In this document: positions 25,370 to 34,265 of the stretch, one piece after another
Layout: each line of letters begins with the position of its first letter
How positions within the stretch are numbered: the first letter of the stretch is position 1
DNA from: Microcosmobacter mediterraneus
GTDB lineage: Bacteria; Bacteroidota; Bacteroidia; Flavobacteriales; Flavobacteriaceae
Assembly (NCBI RefSeq): GCF_031846265.1
Contig: NZ_JAVRIA010000008.1
Location: forward strand, 24,963-88,962
Length of the DNA stretch: 64,000 bases
Direction: 5' to 3'
Made by a program: the position numbers and the translations under genes
Notes under the pieces: generated by a model
Database searches by the model: none
Told to the model about the DNA's origin: nothing
Seen by the model: the letters and a program-made list of their open reading frames with translations, nothing else

Positions 25370-25509
25370 CTGTACATAGTATTCTTTTAGGTGTACTAAA
25401 GTTAGATAAATAAACTTAGATATTAAATGATTTTACGCAATAAAGTAGTATAGAACTTGTTCTTAGACTTATACAATACAATATACTCTTAACGTTTAAC
25501 TAAAGGCTC

Positions 25510-25539
25510 TTGTAAAATAGGCTATTTGTGTTATTTTTG
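25510..25539 (+). promoter_or_regulatory. Promoter of the periplasmic folding operon
   Basis: TTG (25510-25512), a 19-base spacer and TATTTTTG (25532-25539) match the consensus and lie upstream of the ATG at 25564, excluding the earlier in-frame start at 25528. Confidence 0.75.
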
Positions 25540-25563
25540 CTGAAATTCAGAAATTACGCTACC

Positions 25564-27516
25564 ATGAAATTGAAATCACTTTTATTTTTATGTTTTTTAA
25601 CCTATGCGTTTTGTGTTAATGCACAAATTGCTGAAGACGACATATTATTTACTGTAGATAATGAGGCTATTTCTGCTGAAGAATTTGTGAGAGTCTACAG
25701 CAAAAATTTAGATTTAGTAAAAGACGAAAAGCAAAAGGATGTTGACGAGTATCTTAAACTATTTGTTAATTATCAATTAAAACTTAAGGAGGCTAGACGC
25801 TTAGAGCTCGATAAAAATCCTAAATATGTAAGAGAGTTCGGTAATTATAAACGTCAGCTTACTAAAAACTACATGGCAGAAAGTAAGGTGACAGATGCAT
25901 TAGTGAAAGAGGCTTATGATCGTATTTCTTATGATTTAAAAGTAACGCATATTCTCATTAAGTTAGATGAAGCACAACGCGATACTACTGCAGTATATAA
26001 TCAAATTTCTAAGTTGCGTGATAGAGCTGTTAACGAAGGTTTTGATAAGGTTAGAACAGAAATTCATAATGGTAAAACTATTTTTGGTGAAGATTTGGGT
26101 TATTTCTCTGGATTTAAAATGGTTTACGATTTTGAAACCGTTGCTTATAACACTCCAGTAGGAGAGATTTCTAAACCTTTTAGAACTCAATTTGGATATC
26201 ATATACTTAATGTTCAAGAGAAACGTCCTTCTCGTGGTCAAGTTACTGTAGCGCATATTATGATAGCTTTAAGACAAGCAGATTCTACTTTAGATCCTGC
26301 AGTAAGAATTAAAGAGATAGATCAAAAACTAAAGCAAGGTGAAGCTTTCGAAACTTTAGCAAAACAGTTTTCGGACGATAAAAGCTCTGCAAATAAAGGC
26401 GGAAAATTAACACCTTTTAAAAGCGGACAATTAAGTTCTATTGTATTTGAAAACAAAGCATTTTCATTAAAGGATGAAGGTCAGCTAACAGAACCATTTA
26501 AAACAGAATATGGTTGGCATATTGTAAAATTATTAAAGAAGGTTCCGTTAGAACCTTTTGAAAACATGAAGAGCGAACTTCAAAACCGAGTGAGTAGAGA
26601 TAGTCGTTCTAAAATTATAAATTCAGCTTTAGCTAAAGATTTAATGCAAAAATTTAGTATTACTGAATCTGTAGAAACACTTAATTATTTTAAAACTATG
26701 GTAACGCAAGACTACTTTAAAAAGAATTGGGTGCCAGCAGAAACTTTTGAAGGAGATAAAGAACTTCTCTCTATTAATGACGAGTCGTATACTGCGCAAA
26801 ATTTTGCAAAGCATTTAAAAGGTGTGCAACGACAATACTTTGGTAAAGCTGTTGAGATAGATTACCTCATAGACAAAGAATATAAGCAGTTTTTAGAGAC
26901 TATGATTTTAACATATCATAAAAACAATCTTGAAAAAACGAATAAAGAATTTGCAGATATTTTAAAGGAGTACAGAGATGGATTGCTTTTATTTGATTTA
27001 ATGGAAAAACAAATCTGGAACAAAGCTTCAAAAGATTCTCTTGGTCTTCAGAATTATTACAATACCAATAAAAATAAGTATCAATGGAATGATCGTGCAG
27101 AAATTATTATGGCTACTTCTGCTAAAAAACAAAATATAGATCTTGTAAGAGACGCTTTTATTGCAGGAAAAACTCAAGATGATATTAACCAAGAGTTCAA
27201 TACAAAAAAAGAACTAAAAGTTATTTTTACCAAAGGCGTTAAAGAAATTAATGATCCTACTTTGCCTACTAATTTTGAGGTTAAAGAAGGTGTTTCTAAA
27301 GTCTATAACCATAACGATGCTTACCATGTTATTAATGTGTTATCCATATTTCCTGCTAAGCTAAAAACTTTAGAAGAAGCAAGAGGAAGGGTTATAAATG
27401 ATTATCAAAATGAAATAGAAGATAACTGGTTAAAAGATTTAAGATCGCGTTTTAAAGTAGAGATTAATGATGCTGTTTTAACTAAAGTAAAACAAGAGAT
27501 TAAACTGAAATATTGA
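25564..27516 (+). CDS. Periplasmic peptidyl-prolyl isomerase with two parvulin domains
   Basis: This 650-residue protein has a signal peptide (LKSLLFLCFLTYAFCVNAQ), a SurA-N/PpiD-like helical region, then two parvulin domains: about 120-230 (VTHILIKLDE...FGYHILNVQEK) and 230-345 (TVAHIMIALRQ...GGKLTPFKSG...YGWHIVKLLKK). A long C-terminal region contains another parvulin-like segment lacking clear catalytic motifs. It should help fold outer-membrane proteins. The ATG at 25564 was chosen because 12 upstream residues run into the promoter. Its stop overlaps the start of the next gene (TTGA), so the genes are coupled. Confidence 0.9.
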   Translation: MKLKSLLFLCFLTYAFCVNAQIAEDDILFTVDNEAISAEEFVRVYSKNLDLVKDEKQKDVDEYLKLFVNYQLKLKEARRLELDKNPKYVREFGNYKRQLTKNYMAESKVTDALVKEAYDRISYDLKVTHILIKLDEAQRDTTAVYNQISKLRDRAVNEGFDKVRTEIHNGKTIFGEDLGYFSGFKMVYDFETVAYNTPVGEISKPFRTQFGYHILNVQEKRPSRGQVTVAHIMIALRQADSTLDPAVRIKEIDQKLKQGEAFETLAKQFSDDKSSANKGGKLTPFKSGQLSSIVFENKAFSLKDEGQLTEPFKTEYGWHIVKLLKKVPLEPFENMKSELQNRVSRDSRSKIINSALAKDLMQKFSITESVETLNYFKTMVTQDYFKKNWVPAETFEGDKELLSINDESYTAQNFAKHLKGVQRQYFGKAVEIDYLIDKEYKQFLETMILTYHKNNLEKTNKEFADILKEYRDGLLLFDLMEKQIWNKASKDSLGLQNYYNTNKNKYQWNDRAEIIMATSAKKQNIDLVRDAFIAGKTQDDINQEFNTKKELKVIFTKGVKEINDPTLPTNFEVKEGVSKVYNHNDAYHVINVLSIFPAKLKTLEEARGRVINDYQNEIEDNWLKDLRSRFKVEINDAVLTKVKQEIKLKY

Positions 27517-28370
27517 TCAAAAAAGCAATCATATTAATTATAGTATTCTACGGCTTTGTATCCTGTGATTTTTTTAAAAAAGATAATACAGAAGATGCTA
27601 TAGCACGCGTAAATACATCTTACTTATATAAAGAAGATCTAAAAAATATAGTGCCAGAAGGAAGTTCTTCTCAGGATAGCACACTTCTTGTAAACAGATT
27701 TATTAATCGTTGGGCTTTACAGCAGTTATTAATGGATGGTGCTGAGCTTAATTTACCAGAAACTAAACAAAATGATCTCAATAACTTAGTATCTCAATAT
27801 AAAAATGATCTTTTTACCAAAGCTTATATAGAAGGTTTAGTTAAAAAAAATATTGACACTCTGGTTAACTTAGACGATGCAAGATTACTTTACGAAAAAA
27901 ATAAAGAAAGCTTTAAGTTAAATGAAGAATTGATCAAGTTTAGATATCTCGCCATAAACGAAAACGCTATTGATTTAGATATTATTAAAGAACGATTTAA
28001 ACGTTTTGACACCTCAGATAAAACCTATTTAGACTCTATTGCTGTTCAGTTTAAGAGTTACTCTTTAAATGATTCAGCATGGATTAAATTAAGCCAAGTT
28101 TATAACAAAGTTCCTGCGCTTCTAAATGAGGATAAATCTAAACTGTTAAAAAAATCTAATTTTATACAAGTCAAAGATTCAATAGACCTATATTTGGTGC
28201 AGATAAATGATGTTCTACGTCCTAACGACTACGCACCTTTATCTTACGTTAAACTTACAATAGATCAGATAGTTATAAATAAGAGGAAATTAGATCTTAT
28301 AACAAAACTAGAAAATGACATTACAAAAGATGCAATTAAAAACAATGAGTTTGAAGTCTATAATAAATAA
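27513..28370 (+). CDS. Lipoprotein related to SurA/PpiD chaperones, without a parvulin domain
   Basis: This 285-residue protein has a lipoprotein signal (KKAIILIIVFYGFVSC, Cys at 18). The start is TTG at 27513, overlapping the preceding TGA stop as TTGA; no ATG gives the signal peptide. Residues 35-130 resemble the SurA N-terminal chaperone region (RVNTSYLYKEDLKN, LLVNRFINRWALQQLLMDGA), but the isomerase motifs are missing. Lying between two parvulin proteins, it probably acts with them in outer-membrane protein folding, anchored to a membrane. This is inferred from context and weak resemblance. Confidence 0.78.
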   Translation: MIKKAIILIIVFYGFVSCDFFKKDNTEDAIARVNTSYLYKEDLKNIVPEGSSSQDSTLLVNRFINRWALQQLLMDGAELNLPETKQNDLNNLVSQYKNDLFTKAYIEGLVKKNIDTLVNLDDARLLYEKNKESFKLNEELIKFRYLAINENAIDLDIIKERFKRFDTSDKTYLDSIAVQFKSYSLNDSAWIKLSQVYNKVPALLNEDKSKLLKKSNFIQVKDSIDLYLVQINDVLRPNDYAPLSYVKLTIDQIVINKRKLDLITKLENDITKDAIKNNEFEVYNK

Positions 28371-29769
28371 ACAATCACTTACTTTACTCGTATTAGCTAT
28401 ATCATTTCAGACCGTTTTTGCCCAAGAAATAATCAAAGACGAAACACCACAAGTTCAAGTCAAAGATTCCATAAAATCTGGAAGCAGAGTTAAAGTAGAT
28501 GGTGTAGCAGCTGTTGTAGGCGATTATGTTGTGCTAAGTTCAGATATCGATAAGGAGTTTGCTCAAATTAGAGCAGCTGGTGGTTCTATTAAAGAGTTTA
28601 CACGTTGTGAGCTATTTGGTAAATTATTAGAAGATAAGCTGTATGCACACCATGCTATACAAGACAGTATTACTGTTAACGAATTACAAATTCGAGACAG
28701 AATAAGTCAGCAAATTGAAGCCTTTATCGCACAAGCTGGCACAATGGATGAACTCTTAAAAATTTACAACAAAGATTCTGAGCAAGCGCTTAAAGATGAA
28801 ATGTTTGAGATTAATAAGAATGGGCAATTAGCTGCAGAAATGCAACGTAAAATTGTTAGTGATATAGAAGTTACACCAGAAGAAGTCCGTCAGTTTTTTA
28901 ATGATATACCAAAAGACGAACGACCAATCTTTGGTACCGAACTCAACGTGGCTCAGATTGTTATAATACCAGAAGTATCAGAAGCAGAAGAACAGAAGGC
29001 AATAAATCAACTAAAACAATTTAAAGAAGATATAGAAGGTGGTTCTAGTTTTGCCTCAAAAGTAGTATTATACTCAGATGATATTCCATCTAGAAAAAAT
29101 GGAGGTAAATACACATTAAACAGAAATAGACCACGTTTTGTGAAAGAGTTTAGGGAAACAGCTTTCTCACTTCAAGAAGGTGAAATATCTGATCCAGTAA
29201 AAACTATTTTTGGGTATCATATGATTCAGAAATTAAAAGAACGAGGTCAAGAAATAGATGTAAGGCATATATTGATTCGTCCTGAAATCACAAGTGATGC
29301 TATAGCTAAAGCTAAACAAAAATTAGAAGATGTTAGAGCAAAAATTGTAGCAGGTGAGATTTCATTTGCAGATGCAGCTAGAGAGGTAAGTGACGAGGAT
29401 GAAACAAAGTACGAAGGCGGTAAACTAACCAATCCAGTGACTCAAGATTTCAATTTTGAATTAACCAAAATGCAACCAGAGTTGTATGCTCAAATTCAAA
29501 ACCTTAATGACGATGAGGTAAGTTTGGTATTACAAGATGAAGATAGAATCAATCCTATTAAATTTAAAATACTAACAGTGACCAATAGAATAGATGAGCA
29601 TGAAGCAGATTATTCTAGAGACTATTTAAAGATTAAGAATTTAGCGCTTCAAGACAAGCAATTTAAAGCTATAGAGAAATGGCAAAAAGAAAAAATTAAT
29701 GATACTTATGTTAAGATTAATGGCGAGCATAGAGATTGTGAGTATAATGGTAATTGGTTAAAAAATTAG
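28345..29769 (+). CDS. SurA-like periplasmic peptidyl-prolyl isomerase
   Basis: This 474-residue protein has a signal peptide (KQSLTLLVLAISFQTVFAQ), a SurA-like N-terminal domain (VKVDGVAAVVGDYVVLSSDI, then helices), and two parvulin domains: about 165-275 (LNVAQIVIIPEV...GGKYTLNR...FGYHMIQKLKE) and 280-390 (DVRHILIRPEI...EGGKLTNP). It should escort unfolded barrel proteins through the periplasm. The ATG at 28345 overlaps the previous gene by 26 bases; an earlier in-frame ATG at 28315 only adds ten residues. It is the third gene of the folding operon. Confidence 0.9.
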   Translation: MSLKSIINKQSLTLLVLAISFQTVFAQEIIKDETPQVQVKDSIKSGSRVKVDGVAAVVGDYVVLSSDIDKEFAQIRAAGGSIKEFTRCELFGKLLEDKLYAHHAIQDSITVNELQIRDRISQQIEAFIAQAGTMDELLKIYNKDSEQALKDEMFEINKNGQLAAEMQRKIVSDIEVTPEEVRQFFNDIPKDERPIFGTELNVAQIVIIPEVSEAEEQKAINQLKQFKEDIEGGSSFASKVVLYSDDIPSRKNGGKYTLNRNRPRFVKEFRETAFSLQEGEISDPVKTIFGYHMIQKLKERGQEIDVRHILIRPEITSDAIAKAKQKLEDVRAKIVAGEISFADAAREVSDEDETKYEGGKLTNPVTQDFNFELTKMQPELYAQIQNLNDDEVSLVLQDEDRINPIKFKILTVTNRIDEHEADYSRDYLKIKNLALQDKQFKAIEKWQKEKINDTYVKINGEHRDCEYNGNWLKN

Positions 29770-29774
29770 AGATT

Positions 29775-30728
29775 ATGTCAGATGTTGCTGCAATAGAACA
29801 ATTTGTATCTAAATATAAAACACTAAAAGAGGAAATTGCTAAGGTTATCGTTGGGCAAGAGCATGTGGTCAATGAAATTTTAATTTCTATTTTTTCTGGA
29901 GGACATGCGCTACTAATTGGAGTGCCTGGTTTGGCAAAAACATTAATGGTAAATACAATATCTCAAACATTAGGTTTAGATTTTAAACGTATTCAGTTTA
30001 CACCAGACTTAATGCCAAGTGATATCCTTGGGAGTGAAATATTAGATAATGACAGGCAGTTTAAATTTATTAAAGGCCCTGTTTTTGCTAATATCATCCT
30101 CGCAGATGAAATAAATAGAACACCACCAAAAACACAAGCTGCATTGCTAGAAGCGATGCAAGAACGTGCAGTAACAGTTGCAGGCCATCATTATAAATTA
30201 GACTTACCTTATTTTGTTTTAGCAACACAGAACCCAATTGAGCAAGAAGGAACTTATCCTTTACCAGAAGCACAATTAGACCGTTTTATGTTTGCTATTA
30301 ATTTAGATTATCCAAGTTTTAGAGAAGAAGTTGAGGTGGTTAAGGCTACGACAACAGATGTGCAAGCTAAAGTAAATCCATTATTTACAGCACAAGAGAT
30401 TATTGGTTTTCAGAATGTAATACGTCGTATTCCTGTTGCCGATAATGTTATTGAATACGCTGTAAATATGGTTAGTAAAACAAGACCTAAAGCAGATACA
30501 GCTTCAGATTTAGTAAAGGAATTTGTAGATTGGGGAGCAGGACCAAGAGCTTCTCAAAATTTAGTGCTAGCTGCAAAAACACATGCTGCTATTAATGGTA
30601 AATTTTCCCCAGATATAGAAAATATTCAAGCAGTTGCTCCTGGAATTCTTAGGCATAGAATTATTAAAAACTACAAAGCTGAAGCCGAAGGCATTAGTGA
30701 TTTACAGGTGATTAAAAGCTTGTTTTAA
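29775..30728 (+). CDS. MoxR-family AAA+ ATPase
   Basis: This 317-residue AAA+ protein has Walker A-like GVPGLAKT, Walker B ILADEINR, sensor ATQNPIEQEGTYPLPEAQLDRF and the C-terminal lid GPRASQNLVLAAK of MoxR proteins. MoxR ATPases act as chaperones for metal or cofactor insertion, or for vWA partner proteins. The usual DUF58 and vWA/BatA genes do not follow; only a 66-residue membrane protein does. The start is the ATG at 29775, 5 bases after the surA-like stop. Confidence 0.92.
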   Translation: MSDVAAIEQFVSKYKTLKEEIAKVIVGQEHVVNEILISIFSGGHALLIGVPGLAKTLMVNTISQTLGLDFKRIQFTPDLMPSDILGSEILDNDRQFKFIKGPVFANIILADEINRTPPKTQAALLEAMQERAVTVAGHHYKLDLPYFVLATQNPIEQEGTYPLPEAQLDRFMFAINLDYPSFREEVEVVKATTTDVQAKVNPLFTAQEIIGFQNVIRRIPVADNVIEYAVNMVSKTRPKADTASDLVKEFVDWGAGPRASQNLVLAAKTHAAINGKFSPDIENIQAVAPGILRHRIIKNYKAEAEGISDLQVIKSLF

Positions 30729-30729
30729 C

Positions 30730-30930
30730 ATGAAACTTAAAGCATATGCTTTACCAATTGTGGTAATGTTAATTGGTTTTTTGATGACTACTATTGGTTC
30801 ACTGTTTAAAATAATGCATTGGCCTAATGGAAGTGAGTTGTTAACATTAGGTATGGTTTTAGAAAGCATTGGAGTTATTATTCTTATAATCAAGCTTGTC
30901 ATTAATCATAAAAAAGAAGTCAATTCTTAG
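30730..30930 (+). CDS. Small two-helix membrane protein resembling the N-terminus of GldL
   Basis: This 66-residue protein has two hydrophobic helices (about 5-25 and 36-57) joined by a loop SLFKIMHWPNGSE. The loop motif FKIMHWP is the one found between the two transmembrane helices of GldL, the inner-membrane motor protein of gliding and type IX secretion; the GldL cytoplasmic domain is missing. It starts one base after the moxR stop and is surely co-transcribed. Whether it contacts the motor or only shares a fold is unknown. Confidence 0.72.
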   Translation: MKLKAYALPIVVMLIGFLMTTIGSLFKIMHWPNGSELLTLGMVLESIGVIILIIKLVINHKKEVNS

Positions 30931-31094
30931 ATAAACTTAAAGTTATTTTAAGTTCTTAAATTGTTAAATTATTGATTTTTTAATCAAAATATTCAATTAT
31001 CTGTATTTTTTAACTTTTAAACCGATCAATCTTTGAATTATATTCAGTATAAATTCAATTCTATTGCGTATTTTTTAATTTGACTAATATTTCT

Positions 31095-31102
31095 TAATTT
31101 TG
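31095..31102 (+). promoter_or_regulatory. -7 promoter element of the aconitase gene
   Basis: TAATTTTG fits TAnnTTTG, 33 bases before the ATG at 31136. The 205-base region upstream (30931-31135) is very AT-rich; no other structure was recognised. Confidence 0.65.
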
Positions 31103-31135
31103 CAAGACCAAAAAATCAATTAAAATTATAAACAT

Positions 31136-33403
31136 ATGGCATTTGATATAGACATGATCAAAAAGGTATATGCTAGTATGGCTGAACGCGTAGATAAAGC
31201 AAGAAGCATTACTGGTAAACCTTTGACTTTAGCTGAAAAGATTCTTTACAGTCACCTTTGGGATGGTTCTCCATCAAAGGCGTTTACTCGAGGAAAAGAT
31301 TATGTAGATTTTGCTCCAGATCGAGTTGCTTGCCAAGATGCTACAGCACAAATGGCTTTATTGCAGTTTATGCAAGCAGGTAAGCCAAAAGTAGCAGTGC
31401 CAACAACCGTTCACTGTGATCATTTAATCCAAGCCAAAAGTGGTGCAGCTGCAGATTTAAAACATGCCAATGATACAAGTAGTGAAGTTTTCAATTTCTT
31501 AGAATCTGTATCAAACAAATATGGCATTGGTTTTTGGAAACCAGGAGCAGGAATTATTCATCAAGTTGTTTTAGAAAACTATGCTTTTCCAGGTGGTATG
31601 ATGATAGGAACCGATTCACATACAGTAAATGCTGGAGGATTAGGAATGGTAGCCATAGGTGTTGGTGGAGCAGATGCTGTAGATGTTATGGCTGGAATGC
31701 CTTGGGAATTAAAATTCCCAAAGTTAATAGGTGTTAGGTTGACAGGTAAATTATCTGGATGGACATCACCTAAAGATGTGATTTTAAAAGTAGCAGAGAT
31801 TCTTACTGTAAAAGGTGGAACTGGAGCCATCGTAGAGTATTTTGGACCTGGAGCTATATCTATGTCTTGTACTGGTAAAGGAACCATTTGTAATATGGGA
31901 GCTGAAATAGGAGCAACGACTTCTACTTTTGGTTATGATGATTCCATGGAACGTTATCTAAGAGCAACTGATCGCTCTGATGTCGCAGACGCAGCTAATG
32001 AAGTGAAAGATTATTTAACTGCTGATGCCGAAGTATATGCTAATCCTGAGCAATATTTTGATCAGGTTATTGATATTAATTTATCTGAATTAGGACCCTT
32101 ATTAAATGGACCTTTTACACCAGATTTATCAACATCAGTTGGTAAGGAAATGACAGAAAAGGCGCAATCTAACGATTGGCCAATGAAAGTAGAATGGGGA
32201 TTAATAGGATCTTGTACTAATTCATCTTACGAAGATTTATCTAGAGCGTCTTCCATTGCACAGCAAGCCTTGGATAAAGGTTTAAAAACAAAAGCAGAAT
32301 TTGGAATTAATCCAGGTTCAGAACAAGTAAGATATACAGCTGAACGTGATGGTATTCTTCAAGTTTTTGAAGAGTTAGATGCTAAAATATTTACGAATGC
32401 TTGTGGTCCTTGTATTGGACAATGGGCAAGATATAGCGACCCCAAAAATGCACCTAAAAACAGTATAGTACATTCATTTAATAGAAATTTTGCTAAACGT
32501 GCAGATGGTAATCCAAATACTCATGCCTTTGTAGCTTCACCTGAGATTACAGCAGCTATAGCTATTGCAGGTCGATTAGATTTTAATCCAATGAGAGACA
32601 CCTTAATCAATGAAAATGGTGAGGAAGTAATGTTAGACGAACCTACAGGATGGGAATTACCACCAAAAGGGTTTGAAGTTAAAGAGAATGGTTACTTGGA
32701 GCCAGTTGCAGATGGTAGTGGCGTAGAAATTAAAGTAGCAAAAGACTCAGAACGATTAGAATTACTAACACCTTTTAAACCAATTGGAGGTAGTATTACT
32801 GGTGCTAAATTATTAATTAAAGCTTTTGGAAAATGTACTACAGATCACATCTCAATGGCTGGACCTTGGTTACGTTACAGAGGTCATTTAGATAACATTT
32901 CTGACAATACATTAATAGGTGCTATTAATGCATTTAACAAGCAAACCAATTTTGTAAAGAGTCAACTAACAGGTGAATATGATGCTGTACCAGCTACACA
33001 ACGTGCTTATAAAGCCGAAGGTATACCTACAGTTGTCATTGGAGATCATAATTATGGAGAAGGGTCTTCTAGAGAACATGCAGCTATGCAGCCAAGACAT
33101 TTAGGTGTTGTAGCTGTCATTGTAAAATCATTTGCAAGAATTCATGAAACAAACCTTAAAAAGCAAGGTATGCTTGGATTAACCTTTGCTAATGAGAGTG
33201 ATTACGATCTAATACAAGAAGACGATACCTTTAACTTTGTAGATATTAATGAGTTTGCACCAGAAAAACCTTTAACTATAGAAGTTGTTCATAAAGATGG
33301 TAGTTTTGATACTATAAAAGTGAATCATACCTATAATGCTTCACAGATAGAATGGTATAATGAAGGTTCTGCATTGAATCTAATTAAAAAGGAAAATGCC
33401 TAA
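31136..33403 (+). CDS. acn: Aconitate hydratase, mitochondrial type
   Basis: This 755-residue enzyme isomerises citrate to isocitrate in the TCA cycle. The [4Fe-4S] ligands lie in GSCTNSSYEDL and NACGPCIGQW, as in mitochondrial-type aconitases. Substrate motifs include GTDSHTVNAGGLG and the C-terminal swivel-domain motifs YGEGSSREHAA and ARIHETNLKKQG. The length is that of the mitochondrial type (about 755-780), distinct from AcnB (about 860) and AcnA/IRP (about 890). A terminator at 33424-33450 ends the transcript. Confidence 0.96.
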   Translation: MAFDIDMIKKVYASMAERVDKARSITGKPLTLAEKILYSHLWDGSPSKAFTRGKDYVDFAPDRVACQDATAQMALLQFMQAGKPKVAVPTTVHCDHLIQAKSGAAADLKHANDTSSEVFNFLESVSNKYGIGFWKPGAGIIHQVVLENYAFPGGMMIGTDSHTVNAGGLGMVAIGVGGADAVDVMAGMPWELKFPKLIGVRLTGKLSGWTSPKDVILKVAEILTVKGGTGAIVEYFGPGAISMSCTGKGTICNMGAEIGATTSTFGYDDSMERYLRATDRSDVADAANEVKDYLTADAEVYANPEQYFDQVIDINLSELGPLLNGPFTPDLSTSVGKEMTEKAQSNDWPMKVEWGLIGSCTNSSYEDLSRASSIAQQALDKGLKTKAEFGINPGSEQVRYTAERDGILQVFEELDAKIFTNACGPCIGQWARYSDPKNAPKNSIVHSFNRNFAKRADGNPNTHAFVASPEITAAIAIAGRLDFNPMRDTLINENGEEVMLDEPTGWELPPKGFEVKENGYLEPVADGSGVEIKVAKDSERLELLTPFKPIGGSITGAKLLIKAFGKCTTDHISMAGPWLRYRGHLDNISDNTLIGAINAFNKQTNFVKSQLTGEYDAVPATQRAYKAEGIPTVVIGDHNYGEGSSREHAAMQPRHLGVVAVIVKSFARIHETNLKKQGMLGLTFANESDYDLIQEDDTFNFVDINEFAPEKPLTIEVVHKDGSFDTIKVNHTYNASQIEWYNEGSALNLIKKENA

Positions 33404-33423
33404 ACGTATTTTTATATAATTTG

Positions 33424-33450
33424 AAAAGCTCCATATCTGGAGCTTTTTTT
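33424..33450 (+). terminator. Intrinsic terminator of the aconitase gene
   Basis: A 10-bp stem AAAAGCTCCA / TGGAGCTTTT (33424-33433 with 33438-33447), a 4-base loop and a T-run form a classic intrinsic terminator. Confidence 0.88.
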
Positions 33451-33513
33451 ATGTCTATATGTAAGGTTTATAGTATCCTTACGACCGTTCTGTTATCTCA
33501 TAAAACTTTTATA

Positions 33514-34185
33514 ATGAACTCAGTATGGTTTTTTGAGGATGTCAATCTTTTTAAAGTATTATGTCCTCATAAGTTTAAAGCTTATAAATCAGATCATGAT
33601 TTTGATGCTTATAACAAAGAAGATTATATTTATTTTGAAGAAGACCATGCCAATAAAGTATACCTTATAGAAAAGGGTAAAGTTAAGATTGGATACTACA
33701 CAGAATCTGGTAATGAGGTCATTAAAGCTATTCTAACTCGTGGTCAGTTGTTTGGTGAGAAAGCAATTTTAGGTGAAGAAAAGCGCAACGAATTTGCTCA
33801 GTCCATAGATAATTCAACATCGATATGTCCTATTGGTGTTACTACGATGCATGATCTTATGAGAGATAATCAAACCTTTAGTTTTAAGGTATATAAATTC
33901 ATTGGGTTAAAGTTTAAGAAATTAGAAAGGCGCTTACAACTCTTATTATTTAAAGACACCAAAACAAGGCTAATGGAGTTTTTACAAGAACTTTGTGACG
34001 ATTATGGTTATGAGTGTCCTAAAAATGGAGACCATGTCATAAAACATCCTTATACTCAAAAGGATATTGCATCTTTAATAGGAACATCGCGTCCAACATT
34101 AAATATTCTTCTTAATGAACTAAAAGAGGAAAACATACTCAACTTCAACAGAAAAGAAATACGAATTATAAAAAAAACAGCTTAA
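33514..34185 (+). CDS. Crp/Fnr family transcriptional regulator
   Basis: This 223-residue protein has an N-terminal cyclic-nucleotide-binding-like domain (VYLIEKGKVKIGYYTESGNE, LTRGQLFGEKAILG) and a C-terminal helix-turn-helix (YTQKDIASLIGTSRPTLNIL). No Cys cluster for an iron-sulfur centre is present, so it is not FNR-like in oxygen sensing. The ATG at 33514 was chosen because the longer frame would include the aconitase terminator. A 20-bp palindrome at 34184-34203 begins in its stop codon and may be a site for this or a related regulator. The ligand is unknown. Confidence 0.9.
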   Translation: MNSVWFFEDVNLFKVLCPHKFKAYKSDHDFDAYNKEDYIYFEEDHANKVYLIEKGKVKIGYYTESGNEVIKAILTRGQLFGEKAILGEEKRNEFAQSIDNSTSICPIGVTTMHDLMRDNQTFSFKVYKFIGLKFKKLERRLQLLLFKDTKTRLMEFLQELCDDYGYECPKNGDHVIKHPYTQKDIASLIGTSRPTLNILLNELKEENILNFNRKEIRIIKKTA

Positions 34186-34203
34186 TGTTAGCTGGCTAAC
34201 ATT
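34184..34203 (+). promoter_or_regulatory. Palindrome upstream of the repeat lipoprotein promoter
   Basis: AATGTTAGC-TG-GCTAACATT is a perfect 9-bp inverted repeat. Its centre lies about 43 bases before the start of transcription expected from the -7 element at 34223-34230, the usual position of an activating Crp/Fnr site. No T-run follows, which argues against a terminator. Confidence 0.45.
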
Positions 34204-34222
34204 TAATGATCTTACAGTGATT

Positions 34223-34230
34223 TAATTTTG
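34223..34230 (+). promoter_or_regulatory. -7 promoter element of the repeat lipoprotein gene
   Basis: TAATTTTG fits TAnnTTTG. No -33 TTG is visible, consistent with a promoter that needs an activator. Confidence 0.55.
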
Positions 34231-34265
34231 TTTCATAATAAGATATGAACTTAAAAAAAATCACA

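Noticed and set aside
28315..28344. Earlier ATG for the SurA-like gene
   Set aside because: It would deepen the overlap with the previous gene and only add ten residues before the signal peptide.
33421..33513. Longer N-terminus for the Crp/Fnr protein
   Set aside because: It would begin inside the aconitase terminator stem.
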